The position numbers and the translations under genes were made by a program. From the NCBI GenBank assembly GCA_002407925.1, contig DHPN01000008.1, positions 1-13,917 of the forward strand: a stretch of DNA of 13,917 bases. The letters run 5' to 3'. This document shows, piece after piece, positions 1-6,145 of the stretch. Every line of letters starts with the position of its first letter. Within the stretch, counting starts at the first letter, position 1. The notes below the pieces were generated by a model. It did no database searches, was not told the origin of the DNA, and saw nothing but the letters and a program-made list of their open reading frames with translations. The stretch is from Atopobiaceae bacterium UBA5363 (GTDB lineage Bacteria > Actinomycetota > Coriobacteriia > Coriobacteriales > Atopobiaceae).

Positions 1-222
1 GTCTCCCTCCATCAAAAGGACAGACTTCCCTGAAGTGGCTATCGCCTCGCTGAGTCTTTCGGCAACAAAGGATTTTCCTTCGTTGGGGATGGAACTTGTA
101 ATGACGATAGTCTTAATAGGGTCATCGACATCCATGAAGCGAATGTTTGCAAGCAGCGTCTTTGCGGCATTATTCAGCTCGGTGACATCAGCATCGTTTT
201 TACGAGATTTGCGAAGAGTCAT
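1..222 (-). CDS. Capsular polysaccharide tyrosine kinase (CpsD/CapB type), N-terminal part only
   Basis: This is the first 74 codons of a gene that continues beyond the left edge. Reading from the ATG at 222, residues about 15-40 match the usual entry to bacterial tyrosine kinases of the Wzc/CpsD type (a leader like LLANIRFMDVDDPIKTIVIT). The Walker A variant follows (SSIPNEGKS, with K50 and S51), and then the start of the Walker A' strand (VLLMEGD, residues 68-74). These proteins are cytoplasmic P-loop kinases that autophosphorylate on a C-terminal tyrosine cluster and control polysaccharide chain length and export through a membrane activator. That activator is the gene just upstream. A strong GGGAGGA ribosome site lies inside the last codons of the activator gene, and only 4 bases separate its stop from this ATG, so the two are probably cotranscribed. 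The tyrosine cluster and Walker B lie outside the window. Family assignment is fairly sure; the precise substrate is unknown. Confidence 0.85.
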   Translation of the reverse strand, partial: MTLRKSRKNDADVTELNNAAKTLLANIRFMDVDDPIKTIVITSSIPNEGKSFVAERLSEAIATSGKSVLLMEGD

Positions 223-226
223 AGGT

Positions 227-880
227 TTATTTTCCTCCCACTGCTGGGATATGGCCGATTACAGGTACCCCAAGGAGCTCCTCTACCTCTTCGCTTGAGC
301 GAGCCTTGGTGTTGAGCGTCTCCATGAGCACGCAGGCGGTGATTGCCGCAAACAGCCCTGCCAAAAGGGCCGCAAGCACGTACAATGCCCTTTTTGGCCC
401 GCTGGGCGTAGTTGGTGCAGCAGCGCTGTCAATCGCATTGATGCTCTGGACGTCCATGACACTTTGGGAGATGTCACTTGTCACGTCTACGATTGCGTTG
501 GCAACATCCGCGGCCTTCTGAGGATCCGGGCCGGTTACCTCCAATGTGATGATGCGTGTCGTAGTTGAGCTTGTGACCTTGATGGAATAGCCGTTGAGGT
601 TAGAGAGTCCCACATTTTCTGCCGTGTCGGCAGCAACGCGATCGCTTTTGATGAGCGTGGCCACATCGTTGGTGATCATCTGGCTGGCAGAGAGATCACT
701 GCTCGTCGAGGAGGCCGACGTGTTGTCAGATTTGGCCAGTACATACATCGTGGTGAAAGCTGTGTATTGATTGGGGAGTAAGAAGCTCACTACGCCGGTG
801 ACAAGGGCACAGAGAAGTGGCAGCACAATTACAAGTTTTAGATGATCGTGCAGCACTTTCAAAAGTTCTCGTAAGGTCAT
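227..880 (-). CDS. Wzz/CapA-type polysaccharide chain-length determinant and kinase activator
   Basis: The 217-residue protein has the two-transmembrane plan of Wzz-family co-polymerases from Gram-positive capsule loci. It has a short cytoplasmic N terminus (MTLRELLKVLHDHLK), a first membrane helix at about residues 16-36, and an extracytoplasmic domain rich in Ser/Thr at about 37-160. A proline-rich approach follows (APTTPSGPKRAL), then a second membrane helix at about 165-187. The cytoplasmic tail ends in the typical ARSSEEVEELLGVPVIGHIP segment, which in this family docks onto and stimulates the partner tyrosine kinase. The start at 880 has an AGGG box seven bases upstream. The kinase gene follows four bases downstream. 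Together they regulate length or export of a surface polysaccharide at the membrane. GC content is visibly lower than in the genes to the right, as is common for capsule loci. Which polysaccharide is made cannot be told from here. Confidence 0.88.
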   Translation of the reverse strand: MTLRELLKVLHDHLKLVIVLPLLCALVTGVVSFLLPNQYTAFTTMYVLAKSDNTSASSTSSDLSASQMITNDVATLIKSDRVAADTAENVGLSNLNGYSIKVTSSTTTRIITLEVTGPDPQKAADVANAIVDVTSDISQSVMDVQSINAIDSAAAPTTPSGPKRALYVLAALLAGLFAAITACVLMETLNTKARSSEEVEELLGVPVIGHIPAVGGK

Positions 881-1217
881 GTAGCTACCCTCGTTTGTAG
901 AAATCCAATCAAGAAATGGGTGATTAGAGCACTAACCCTTGTTCATAATAGTCGTTAATTGTTTTTTGTGGGCCAGAAGCCTTTTGTGCAACTGAGCTGG
1001 CATGCCGGCTGTGCAGGAGAAAAGCTCACTATGTCTCAGATGACAATGCTATTAGTGATGATAGCTAATTGAGGTCGACTTTTAAGGTACAAAACAGCCG
1101 TTATATGACCTAAGCTTATGAGAGCTTGTACTGAGGGCTTGTATGGCACCCATTGCCAAAAGTTTTGCATTTGATCGGCAATAGTCCTCGAGCCATCTTG
1201 TCTGAAGGAGGTTGTGC
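881..1217. other. Divergent intergenic spacer (337 bases), AT-richer, no gene seen
   Basis: This spacer separates the minus-strand polysaccharide genes from the plus-strand phosphatase gene, so it must hold at least one promoter in each direction. I see AT-rich -10-like elements (CATAAT near 944 on the plus strand, TATTAT across it on the minus strand, TTATAT near 1101), but none has a convincing -35 partner. A small hairpin can form at 995-1010 (AGCTGG / CCGGCT with a CATG loop and one G-T pair). Three near-copies of GCTTRTR start at 1114, 1124 and 1137. No open frame here has a plausible ribosome site and recognisable protein. Confidence 0.6.
995..1010. repeat. Small inverted repeat in the divergent spacer
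   Basis: AGCTGG (995-1000) and CCGGCT (1005-1010) can pair around a CATG loop with one wobble pair. TGCA tetramers at about 987-990 and 1012-1015 could extend it. No T-run follows on either strand, so it is not a standard terminator. It may be an operator or leader hairpin of the minus-strand genes, or chance. Confidence 0.3.
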
Positions 1218-2039
1218 ATGGCAACATACGTTTTCTCCGACGTACACGGCCACGCCGGTGCGCTCAAGAAGGTCTTCGAGCGTGTGTCGCCATCTGATGA
1301 CGACCGCATCGTGATGTTGGGAGATATGATCGACCGGGGCCCAGACCCGGTTGGTGTCATGCGCTTCTGCCGGGAGCTGACCGAACATGGCGCGACGGTG
1401 CTGCGCGGCAACCACGAGGATCTCATGCTTTCCTTCTTCAACAACCCACAAAATCCAGACAACTACGTGAACTGGGCAATTAACGGTGGAGCAACGACTG
1501 CCAAGGGCCTTGATGCCCTCAAAGCTGATGAGATGAAGGACCTTCTTGATTGGGTTGCCGGCTTGCCGCTCTCTGACTTTGAGCGCGTGGGAGATCGGCT
1601 ATACCTGCTGACGCACGCCGGTATCATGCCGCCGAAGCCGGTTCCTGCCGTGGTGCTTGACGAGCAGGCGAAAGATGATGATCGCATAGCGGCGGTGCTC
1701 GCTGACCAGAGCTCCGACGACCTTATCTGGGTTCGTGAGGACTTTTGGGGCCAGCCAACAGGACTTGTTGGCCCTGATGGCAAGGGCATCATCGTCGTGG
1801 CGGGCCATACCCCGACGCCTTTCCTCGACAATATGGCCGATCGGCCCGATCGATCAGGTGTGGGCGAGGACGGCCTCGGCCAGATGGTGCGCGTCGGTGC
1901 CTGCAAGCAGACTGGCGGCATCGCCGACCGCTGGGATATCGACGCAGGCTGCGCAGGTGGCCATGGTTTTGGCAAGCTGCTTTTGCTGCGCCTCGACGAC
2001 GGTCGGGAGTTCTATGAGCCCGTGCGAGAGGGCGAGTGA
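1218..2039 (+). CDS. PPP-family metallophosphatase (PrpA/ApaH-like)
   Basis: The 273-residue protein shows the full calcineurin-like two-metal signature in order: SDVHGH at residues 7-12 (D8, H10), GDMIDRG at 35-41 (D36, D39, R40), RGNHE at 63-67 (N65, H66), THAG with H133, and AGHTPT with H197. This spacing is that of bacterial PPP phosphatases such as PrpA/PrpB and ApaH, which hydrolyse phosphoserine/threonine (some phosphotyrosine) proteins or diadenosine polyphosphates in the cytoplasm using two divalent metals. The sequence alone does not decide between these substrates; the length fits both. I chose the ATG at 1218 because a perfect AAGGAGG lies six bases upstream; an in-frame TTG two codons earlier is too close to that site. 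The next gene follows within 25 bases, or within one base if its GTG start is used, which suggests cotranscription. No signal peptide or membrane helix is seen. Confidence 0.85.
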   Translation: MATYVFSDVHGHAGALKKVFERVSPSDDDRIVMLGDMIDRGPDPVGVMRFCRELTEHGATVLRGNHEDLMLSFFNNPQNPDNYVNWAINGGATTAKGLDALKADEMKDLLDWVAGLPLSDFERVGDRLYLLTHAGIMPPKPVPAVVLDEQAKDDDRIAAVLADQSSDDLIWVREDFWGQPTGLVGPDGKGIIVVAGHTPTPFLDNMADRPDRSGVGEDGLGQMVRVGACKQTGGIADRWDIDAGCAGGHGFGKLLLLRLDDGREFYEPVREGE

Positions 2040-2064
2040 CGTGTCTGCCCCTGAGAGGCTTGTC

Positions 2065-2562
2065 ATGCATCCACTTACCCCTGTCTTTGACAGACAGAGC
2101 CGCGTGCTGCTGCTGGGCACCATGCCGTCCCCACGCTCGCGTGAGGCGGGCTTTCACTATGGTAATCCGCACAACCGCTTCTGGCGCGTGCTCGCCGCGC
2201 TGTGGGAAGAGGAAGTTCCCACGACCATCGAGGCTCGCCGAGACCTGTGCTATCGCCACCATATCGCCCTTGACGACGTGCTCGCAAGCTGCCGCATAGC
2301 GGGCGCCTCCGACGCGTCGATTCGGGATCCGGTACCGAATGACCTGTCTCGTGTGCTTGACCATGCGCCTATCAAGCATATTTTTTGTACTGGGACCACT
2401 GCTACAAGGCTTTATCGACGTCTGATTGAGCCTGTCTGTGGTATTCCTTGTGTAGGCTTGCCGTCGACGAGCCCGGCCAATGCGCGAATGGGACTGGACG
2501 AGCTGATTTGCGCCTATGCGCCGGTGCGTGCGGCAGCTGAAGGATCTTCCAGCAGATCCTGA
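2065..2562 (+). CDS. DNA-deoxyinosine (hypoxanthine) glycosylase, UDG superfamily family 6
   Basis: The 165-residue protein matches the hypoxanthine-DNA glycosylase group. Motif 1 is LLLGTMPSPRSREAGF followed by the diagnostic YGNPHNRFW (residues 32-40, including the family's key asparagine). Near the C terminus is the second motif LPSTSPANA (residues 132-140). Family members remove hypoxanthine, produced by adenine deamination, from DNA and so start base-excision repair. Length is close to the family norm. The start at ATG 2065 gives the usual N terminus (MHPLTPVFD) and has AGAGG six bases upstream. An alternative GTG at 2041, also with an acceptable ribosome site, would add eight residues and almost touch the preceding stop. 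The protein is small, soluble and apparently intact. It sits between a phosphatase and a dGTPase-like enzyme. Confidence in the family is high; activity on other lesions is possible. Confidence 0.87.
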   Translation: MHPLTPVFDRQSRVLLLGTMPSPRSREAGFHYGNPHNRFWRVLAALWEEEVPTTIEARRDLCYRHHIALDDVLASCRIAGASDASIRDPVPNDLSRVLDHAPIKHIFCTGTTATRLYRRLIEPVCGIPCVGLPSTSPANARMGLDELICAYAPVRAAAEGSSSRS

Positions 2563-2585
2563 GTGCATGAGCTGCGTTTAGCTTC

Positions 2586-2591
2586 TATACT
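2586..2591 (+). promoter_or_regulatory. Possible -10 element upstream of the HD phosphohydrolase gene
   Basis: TATACT lies 45 bases before the ATG at 2636, in the short gap after the glycosylase gene. The matching -35 position (about 2563-2568) reads GTGCAT, which is a poor match, so this is a weak call. A small perfect hairpin, CTTGA/TCAAG with a GCT loop at 2611-2623, lies just before the ribosome site and would be in the leader. Confidence 0.25.
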
Positions 2592-2635
2592 CTGTCCTGA
2601 TAACTGGGGCCTTGAGCTTCAAGCGAGGAGGAAGC

Positions 2636-3895
2636 ATGCCACAGACGATCCAAGGGGTTCGCGTCAACCCTCTTGCTCCCGACCTGACAGGGAGACTTTC
2701 GGAAGAGACGCTCGCGAAGGTGAAGGAGTTGCGTGCGACAGGAAAGCTCTCTCCGTTTGCCTGCCATGACGCGTCTGCAATCAGGCGCGATATCTCTGAC
2801 CGTGACCGCGACACCGTGCTGCGGCCGGCGTTCGTGCGCGATGTGGAGAAGATTATTCACATGGGAGCCTATAACCGCCTTGCGGGCAAGACGCAGGTGT
2901 TCTCGTTTCGCTCCGACGACGACCTTGCCCGCCGGGGCCTCCACGAACAGCTGGTCTGCCGTGTCGCGCGTGACATCGGCCGCGGAATTGGGCTCAACCA
3001 AGACCTTATCGAGGCGATCGCTCTCGGTCATGACATAGGGCATACGCCCTTCGGCCATGCCGGCGAGCGCTTTTTGAACGCGGTCTTCCATCAGCACACG
3101 GGCCGTTGGTTTTTCCACAACGTCCAAAGCGTGCGTGTGCTCGACGTTCTGGGTGGCCGTAACCTCACGCTACAGACGCTCGATGGGGTAATCTGCCATA
3201 ACGGCGAGTTCGCGCAGCAGGTCTTCGAGACGAGTGGCCTGTCTTCTTTTGATACGTTCGACCGCGTCGTGCAGAGTTGCTGGGAGAGCGGCGACCAGGC
3301 TATCGGGCAGCTGCGGCCGATGACGCTTGAGGGCTGTGTGATGCGCATCTCAGACATGATCGCCTATGTGGGCAAGGACCGCCAAGACGCGATTCGCGCG
3401 GGCCTCGCCAACGAAGACACGTTCGATGACGGTTTGGGAGGGGCATACAACGCATGGGCCCTGTCCGCCTTTGTAGCCGACGTGGTCGAGCACAGCTTCG
3501 GCAAGGATCACATCGAGATGAGTAAAGAGGGCTTTGTTGAGCTCAGGCGTGCCAAGCGGGAGAACTATGAGAAGATCTATGGCACACGCGAGGTTGAAGG
3601 CGACTTCGTCGGCCCGGTCAAGGGGTTCTTCGGGCTCCTGTACGACCACGAGCTTGAGGCGCTCAAGGCAGGCGACGAGAGCTCGGCGATCTTTGCGCAG
3701 CACATTAAGCCGATCAACCGGCATCTCGCTCCTTATGGCCACACATACCAGTGGGAGGACGACCTCGACCTGACCGTTGTGGACTTCATCTCCTCGATGA
3801 CAGATGATTACTTCATCGCGACCTGCGAGGCCCTCTTTCCTGAGGCGGCAGCCCTCTTTCCCAAGCGGACATACTTCGAGGGCGTCCGCCCGTAG
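2636..3895 (+). CDS. HD-domain phosphohydrolase, dGTPase-like (deoxynucleotide triphosphohydrolase family)
   Basis: The 419-residue protein carries the HD-superfamily metal ligands in dGTPase-like context. H103 is in RRGLHEQLV, where family members have the first histidine after the R-x-x-H approach. The HD doublet is H132-D133 inside ALGHDIGHTPFGHAGERFL. A late aspartate, D240, is in MRISDMIAYVGKDRQDA. The KTQVF segment before the first histidine is typical of dGTPase-like proteins. Such enzymes cleave dNTPs to the deoxynucleoside and triphosphate in the cytoplasm and tune dNTP pools; many bacterial members are allosteric and nucleotide preference varies. I prefer the ATG at 2636, which has AGGAGG immediately upstream; an in-frame TTG at 2612 lies before that site. 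The gene lies 73 bases after the glycosylase, so it may share its transcript or use a weak internal promoter. It appears full length. Exact substrate is inferred from family only. Confidence 0.82.
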   Translation: MPQTIQGVRVNPLAPDLTGRLSEETLAKVKELRATGKLSPFACHDASAIRRDISDRDRDTVLRPAFVRDVEKIIHMGAYNRLAGKTQVFSFRSDDDLARRGLHEQLVCRVARDIGRGIGLNQDLIEAIALGHDIGHTPFGHAGERFLNAVFHQHTGRWFFHNVQSVRVLDVLGGRNLTLQTLDGVICHNGEFAQQVFETSGLSSFDTFDRVVQSCWESGDQAIGQLRPMTLEGCVMRISDMIAYVGKDRQDAIRAGLANEDTFDDGLGGAYNAWALSAFVADVVEHSFGKDHIEMSKEGFVELRRAKRENYEKIYGTREVEGDFVGPVKGFFGLLYDHELEALKAGDESSAIFAQHIKPINRHLAPYGHTYQWEDDLDLTVVDFISSMTDDYFIATCEALFPEAAALFPKRTYFEGVRP

Positions 3896-3943
3896 ATAGT
3901 TATGAGCTCTTTGCGGCTTGGCTTACGTCTTTGTTACTGCCCT

Positions 3944-3972
3944 TTGACTGGCGTGCAAAAATTGCAGATATA
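3944..3972 (+). promoter_or_regulatory. Likely sigma-70-type promoter of the OPT transporter gene
   Basis: TTGACT at 3944-3949 and GATATA at 3967-3972 are separated by exactly 17 bases, a good match to the vegetative consensus. Transcription would begin near 3979. That makes the upstream in-frame ATG at 3972 unusable and supports translation from 4023. Confidence 0.55.
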
Positions 3973-4022
3973 TGATTAGCCTTGCGTCTCGACAGTTTGG
4001 TTTGGCAGAGGGGATGCAGGGT

Positions 4023-5687
4023 ATGGCTGAGGCTACGGTACGTCAACGACAAAAGCGTGCACTTACCGCTCGCTCGATCGTGTTGGGAGCTGTCGGGTCG
4101 GCGATCCTGACAGCCAGTTCGCTTTTTATCGCGTTGCGCATGGGCATGCTGCCATGGCCGATAGCCTTCGCCGCGATTGTGAGCGTGCTTTTTTTGCGTG
4201 TACTAGGTTCGCACAACCTGCATGAGGCCAACGTCACGCACGCCGCGATGAGTGCAGGGTCGATGGTGGCAGGAGGCGTCGCATTTACGGTCCCCGCCCT
4301 TTGGATCTTGGGCCTGGGGGAGGACCTCAGCGTTTCGCAGGTGCTCTTTGCCACCCTTGGCGGTACGGTTTTGGGTCTCATAGCCTGCGCTGCCTTGCAA
4401 CCATACTTTATACGTGAGAAGCGTCTTGCGTTTCCGATAGGCACATCTGCCGCAGACACCATTCGCGCTGTCGGGGATACCGCCGCCGCTGACGCGCCGG
4501 CGCTTTTCGGGGGGATGGGCTTCGCCGCCGCCTATGCCGCGCTTCGCGATGTCGCAGGCCTTTTCCCGCAGATCCTGTTTGCGATTACGGCGATCCCGGG
4601 CATTGCCTCCTTTGGCATCTACAACTCGCCGATGACGATCGCCGTGGGCTTCATGGTCGGCGTCGTGCCGGCGCTCGTGTGGTTCCTCGGCGCGCTCATC
4701 GGCCACTTTGGCATCGCGTTCGGCCTGCCCGCCCTCGGCCTTGTCGGTCTTTCTGAGGCCGCTGACATGCGCGTCAGCCTCGGCCTCGGCCTCATGCTCG
4801 GCTGCGGGGCAGGCATGATCGTCGCGAGCATGCGTGCCGCGCACGCGCGTGAGCGAAAGGCCAACCGCCCGGCTGAAGACGAGCGCTCTCGCCGCATCTC
4901 TTGCCCCCGCGCTGTGATCGGGATCGTCTCGGCCGCTGTGGCCTGCTTCCTGTCCTTTGCGCTCGGCTGGGGCCTTCTCGCCGGCGTGCTCGTGACGCTG
5001 TGCGCGTGGTTTTGCGTCTACCTGGCGGCCTGGCTCGTCGGCTCGACCGGCATCGACCCGATGGAGATATTCGGCATTTTGGTGCTGATCCTCGTGCAGG
5101 TCCTCTTCAGGCAAATCTCGACGACGAGCCTCTTTCTAGTGGCGACCGTCGTCGCCGTGGCCTGTGGCGTGGGCGGCGACGTGATGAACGATCTCAAGGC
5201 AGGCGACAGCCTTGAGACGGATCCCCGCGACCAGTTCTGGGGCATGGTCGTCGGCTCTGTTGTGGGGGCTGTCGTTGCCTCATTTCTGATCATCGGCATG
5301 CATGAGGTCTACGGATCCCAGGCATTCGGGCCCAACGGCCTGTTCGTCTCGGTGCAGGCGACAAACGTCGCCGCCATGGCAGGCGGCATACCCCATATCC
5401 CTGCCTTTGTCGTCGGCCTTGCAGCAGGATGCGCCATGGCGCTGGCAGGACTTCCCGTTATGACCCTGGGCCTCGGTGTGTACCTGCCGTTTTATCTGTC
5501 CTCGGGAGCCGTGCTCGGTGCTGCTGTGAGCTTGTTCCTCAAGCGGCGGCACAAAGCGGACGCCGCAGCTGCCGTTGCGGCGAAGGAGGCGCGGACGCAG
5601 GCCGTGGCCTCCGGCATACTTGGAGGGGAGAGCCTGGTCGGCGTCCTCATTGCCCTGGTTGCGCTTGCGATGACGCTTGCTGCGTGA
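4023..5687 (+). CDS. OPT-family (oligopeptide/metal-chelate) membrane transporter
   Basis: The 554-residue protein is strongly hydrophobic, with about a dozen or more membrane helices. It shows blocks typical of bacterial OPT permeases: an early segment NLHEANVTHAAMSAGS followed by GGVAFTVPALWILG, then AFPIGTSAADTIRA (the P-x-G-T-A-A-A block), YNSPMTIAVGFMVG, and DLKAGDSLETDPRDQFWG. Near the end is a GVYLPFYLSSGAVLG helix. OPT proteins move small peptides or metal complexes across the cytoplasmic membrane, usually by proton coupling; the cargo here cannot be predicted. The reading frame is open from ATG 3972. I chose ATG 4023 because AGAGGGG lies nine bases upstream, 3972 has no ribosome site, and 3972 overlaps a good promoter -10. 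An intermediate ATG at 4014 is too near that ribosome site. The gene appears to stand alone. Its stop codon lies within an inverted repeat and about 10 bases from the broken phosphate-transporter remnant on the other strand. Confidence 0.85.
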   Translation: MAEATVRQRQKRALTARSIVLGAVGSAILTASSLFIALRMGMLPWPIAFAAIVSVLFLRVLGSHNLHEANVTHAAMSAGSMVAGGVAFTVPALWILGLGEDLSVSQVLFATLGGTVLGLIACAALQPYFIREKRLAFPIGTSAADTIRAVGDTAAADAPALFGGMGFAAAYAALRDVAGLFPQILFAITAIPGIASFGIYNSPMTIAVGFMVGVVPALVWFLGALIGHFGIAFGLPALGLVGLSEAADMRVSLGLGLMLGCGAGMIVASMRAAHARERKANRPAEDERSRRISCPRAVIGIVSAAVACFLSFALGWGLLAGVLVTLCAWFCVYLAAWLVGSTGIDPMEIFGILVLILVQVLFRQISTTSLFLVATVVAVACGVGGDVMNDLKAGDSLETDPRDQFWGMVVGSVVGAVVASFLIIGMHEVYGSQAFGPNGLFVSVQATNVAAMAGGIPHIPAFVVGLAAGCAMALAGLPVMTLGLGVYLPFYLSSGAVLGAAVSLFLKRRHKADAAAAVAAKEARTQAVASGILGGESLVGVLIALVALAMTLAA

Positions 5688-5699
5688 GCGACGCAAGCG
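5674..5699. terminator. Inverted repeat spanning the OPT stop codon
   Basis: CGCTTGC (5674-5680) and GCAAGCG (5693-5699) form a perfect 7-base stem with a 12-base loop that contains the OPT stop codon. There is no T-run on either strand, so intrinsic termination is uncertain. The same sequence is the last recognisable part of the PiT remnant on the minus strand, so this could also mark a rearrangement junction. Confidence 0.35.
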
Positions 5700-6084
5700 A
5701 GCGGTGCCCCAGCGCACCTCTCGCGCGTTGCGCGCGCTGTCGGCGCCCATGATCGAGGTCATAATCATTTGCGTCGTCGAGACTGGCGCGCCGAGCGCCA
5801 TGCCGATGAGGGGAGAGGTGAACAGGGGGATCACGACTTTGTCCACCAGGCCGTCCCACTGGACGGCTAAGCTGCGTCCTGTGAAGACAATCGTGGCCCC
5901 GATGAGGCCGCCGATCAGCGCGTCGACAATGTCATCAAGATTGTGCGCCAGCGCGGCGATATCCTCGCGGTCGAAGGGCGTGATAAAGGAGTCTGCGAGC
6001 TCCACCATGATCTTCTTCACGTACGCGTCACAGTCGTGCTCGGCCGCGCGCATCTCATCAAGCTGAGCTTGCTCGACGGGATAG

Positions 6085-6093
6085 TTATCCACA
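6085..6093 (+). promoter_or_regulatory. Perfect DnaA-box match upstream of rarA
   Basis: TTATCCACA matches the strong DnaA-box consensus TTATNCACA exactly. It lies just before the candidate rarA promoter, within the DUF47-derived remnant. Only one clear copy was noticed, so this is not an origin. It could tie rarA expression to DnaA or be chance. Confidence 0.3.
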
Positions 6094-6099
6094 TTGTTA

Positions 6100-6128
6100 T
6101 TGACGGCTTTGTGCCGTACGGATAAACA
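6100..6128 (+). promoter_or_regulatory. Possible promoter of rarA
   Basis: TTGACG at 6100-6105 is followed after 17 bases by TAAACA at 6123-6128. A slightly different -10, GATAAA at 6121, would give a 15-base spacer. The predicted start of transcription near 6135 would leave a leader of only about 10-20 bases before the rarA ATG, consistent with the absence of a clear ribosome site there. Confidence 0.4.
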
Positions 6129-6145
6129 CCCCGCCATGCGCTACC

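Larger units (their letters stand above)
5697..6137 (-). pseudogene. Chimeric remnant of a DUF47 (PhoU-like)-PiT phosphate-transport operon
   Basis: Read on the minus strand from ATG 6137, an unbroken frame holds three recognisable pieces joined in frame. Residues about 20-72 match the N-terminal half of DUF47/PhoU-like Pit accessory proteins (QLDEMRAAEHDCDAY, then FITPFDREDIAALA and NLDDIVD). Residues about 73-116 match the middle of PiT phosphate permeases (ALIGGLIGAT, then VQWDGLVDKVVIPL and SPLIG). Residues about 117-147 match the second PiT signature near the C terminus (GAPVSTTQMIMTSIMGADSA, then EVRWGTAR). A normal operon would have a DUF47 protein of about 200 residues followed by a permease of over 300. 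Here the DUF47 start and end, most permease helices and the permease tail are gone. The usual histidine in PVSTTH is glutamine (Q123). Junctions fall near 5921 and 5790. Past 5697 the frame merely runs antisense through the OPT gene. No ribosome site precedes 6137. It is most probably non-functional, although the lack of stops leaves a small fusion protein conceivable. Confidence 0.75.

Noticed and set aside
881..1217. Small coding sequences in the divergent spacer
   Set aside because: Short frames on both strands lack ribosome sites and plausible composition; some overlap the start of the phosphatase gene in antisense.
1735..2064. Upstream extension of the glycosylase frame into the phosphatase gene
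   Set aside because: The frame stays open, but the extra part is out of frame within the conserved phosphatase and the family starts near MHPLTPVFD at 2065.
3972..4022. Earlier ATG for the OPT gene
   Set aside because: It has no ribosome-binding site and overlaps a good -10 element, so transcription should start downstream of it.
4203..5114. 303-codon minus-strand frame opposite the OPT gene
   Set aside because: Its product is a low-complexity, charge-rich sequence with no family resemblance, and the opposite strand encodes clear membrane helices of a known family.
5280..5696. C-terminal continuation of the minus-strand frame that begins at 6137
   Set aside because: From about 5697 leftwards the frame is simply antisense to the OPT gene and no longer resembles PiT or any family, so I ended the remnant there rather than calling a 285-residue gene.
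6081..6100. Replication origin
   Set aside because: Only one DnaA-box match was noticed, without a cluster, an AT-rich unwinding region or the usual dnaA/dnaN neighbours.
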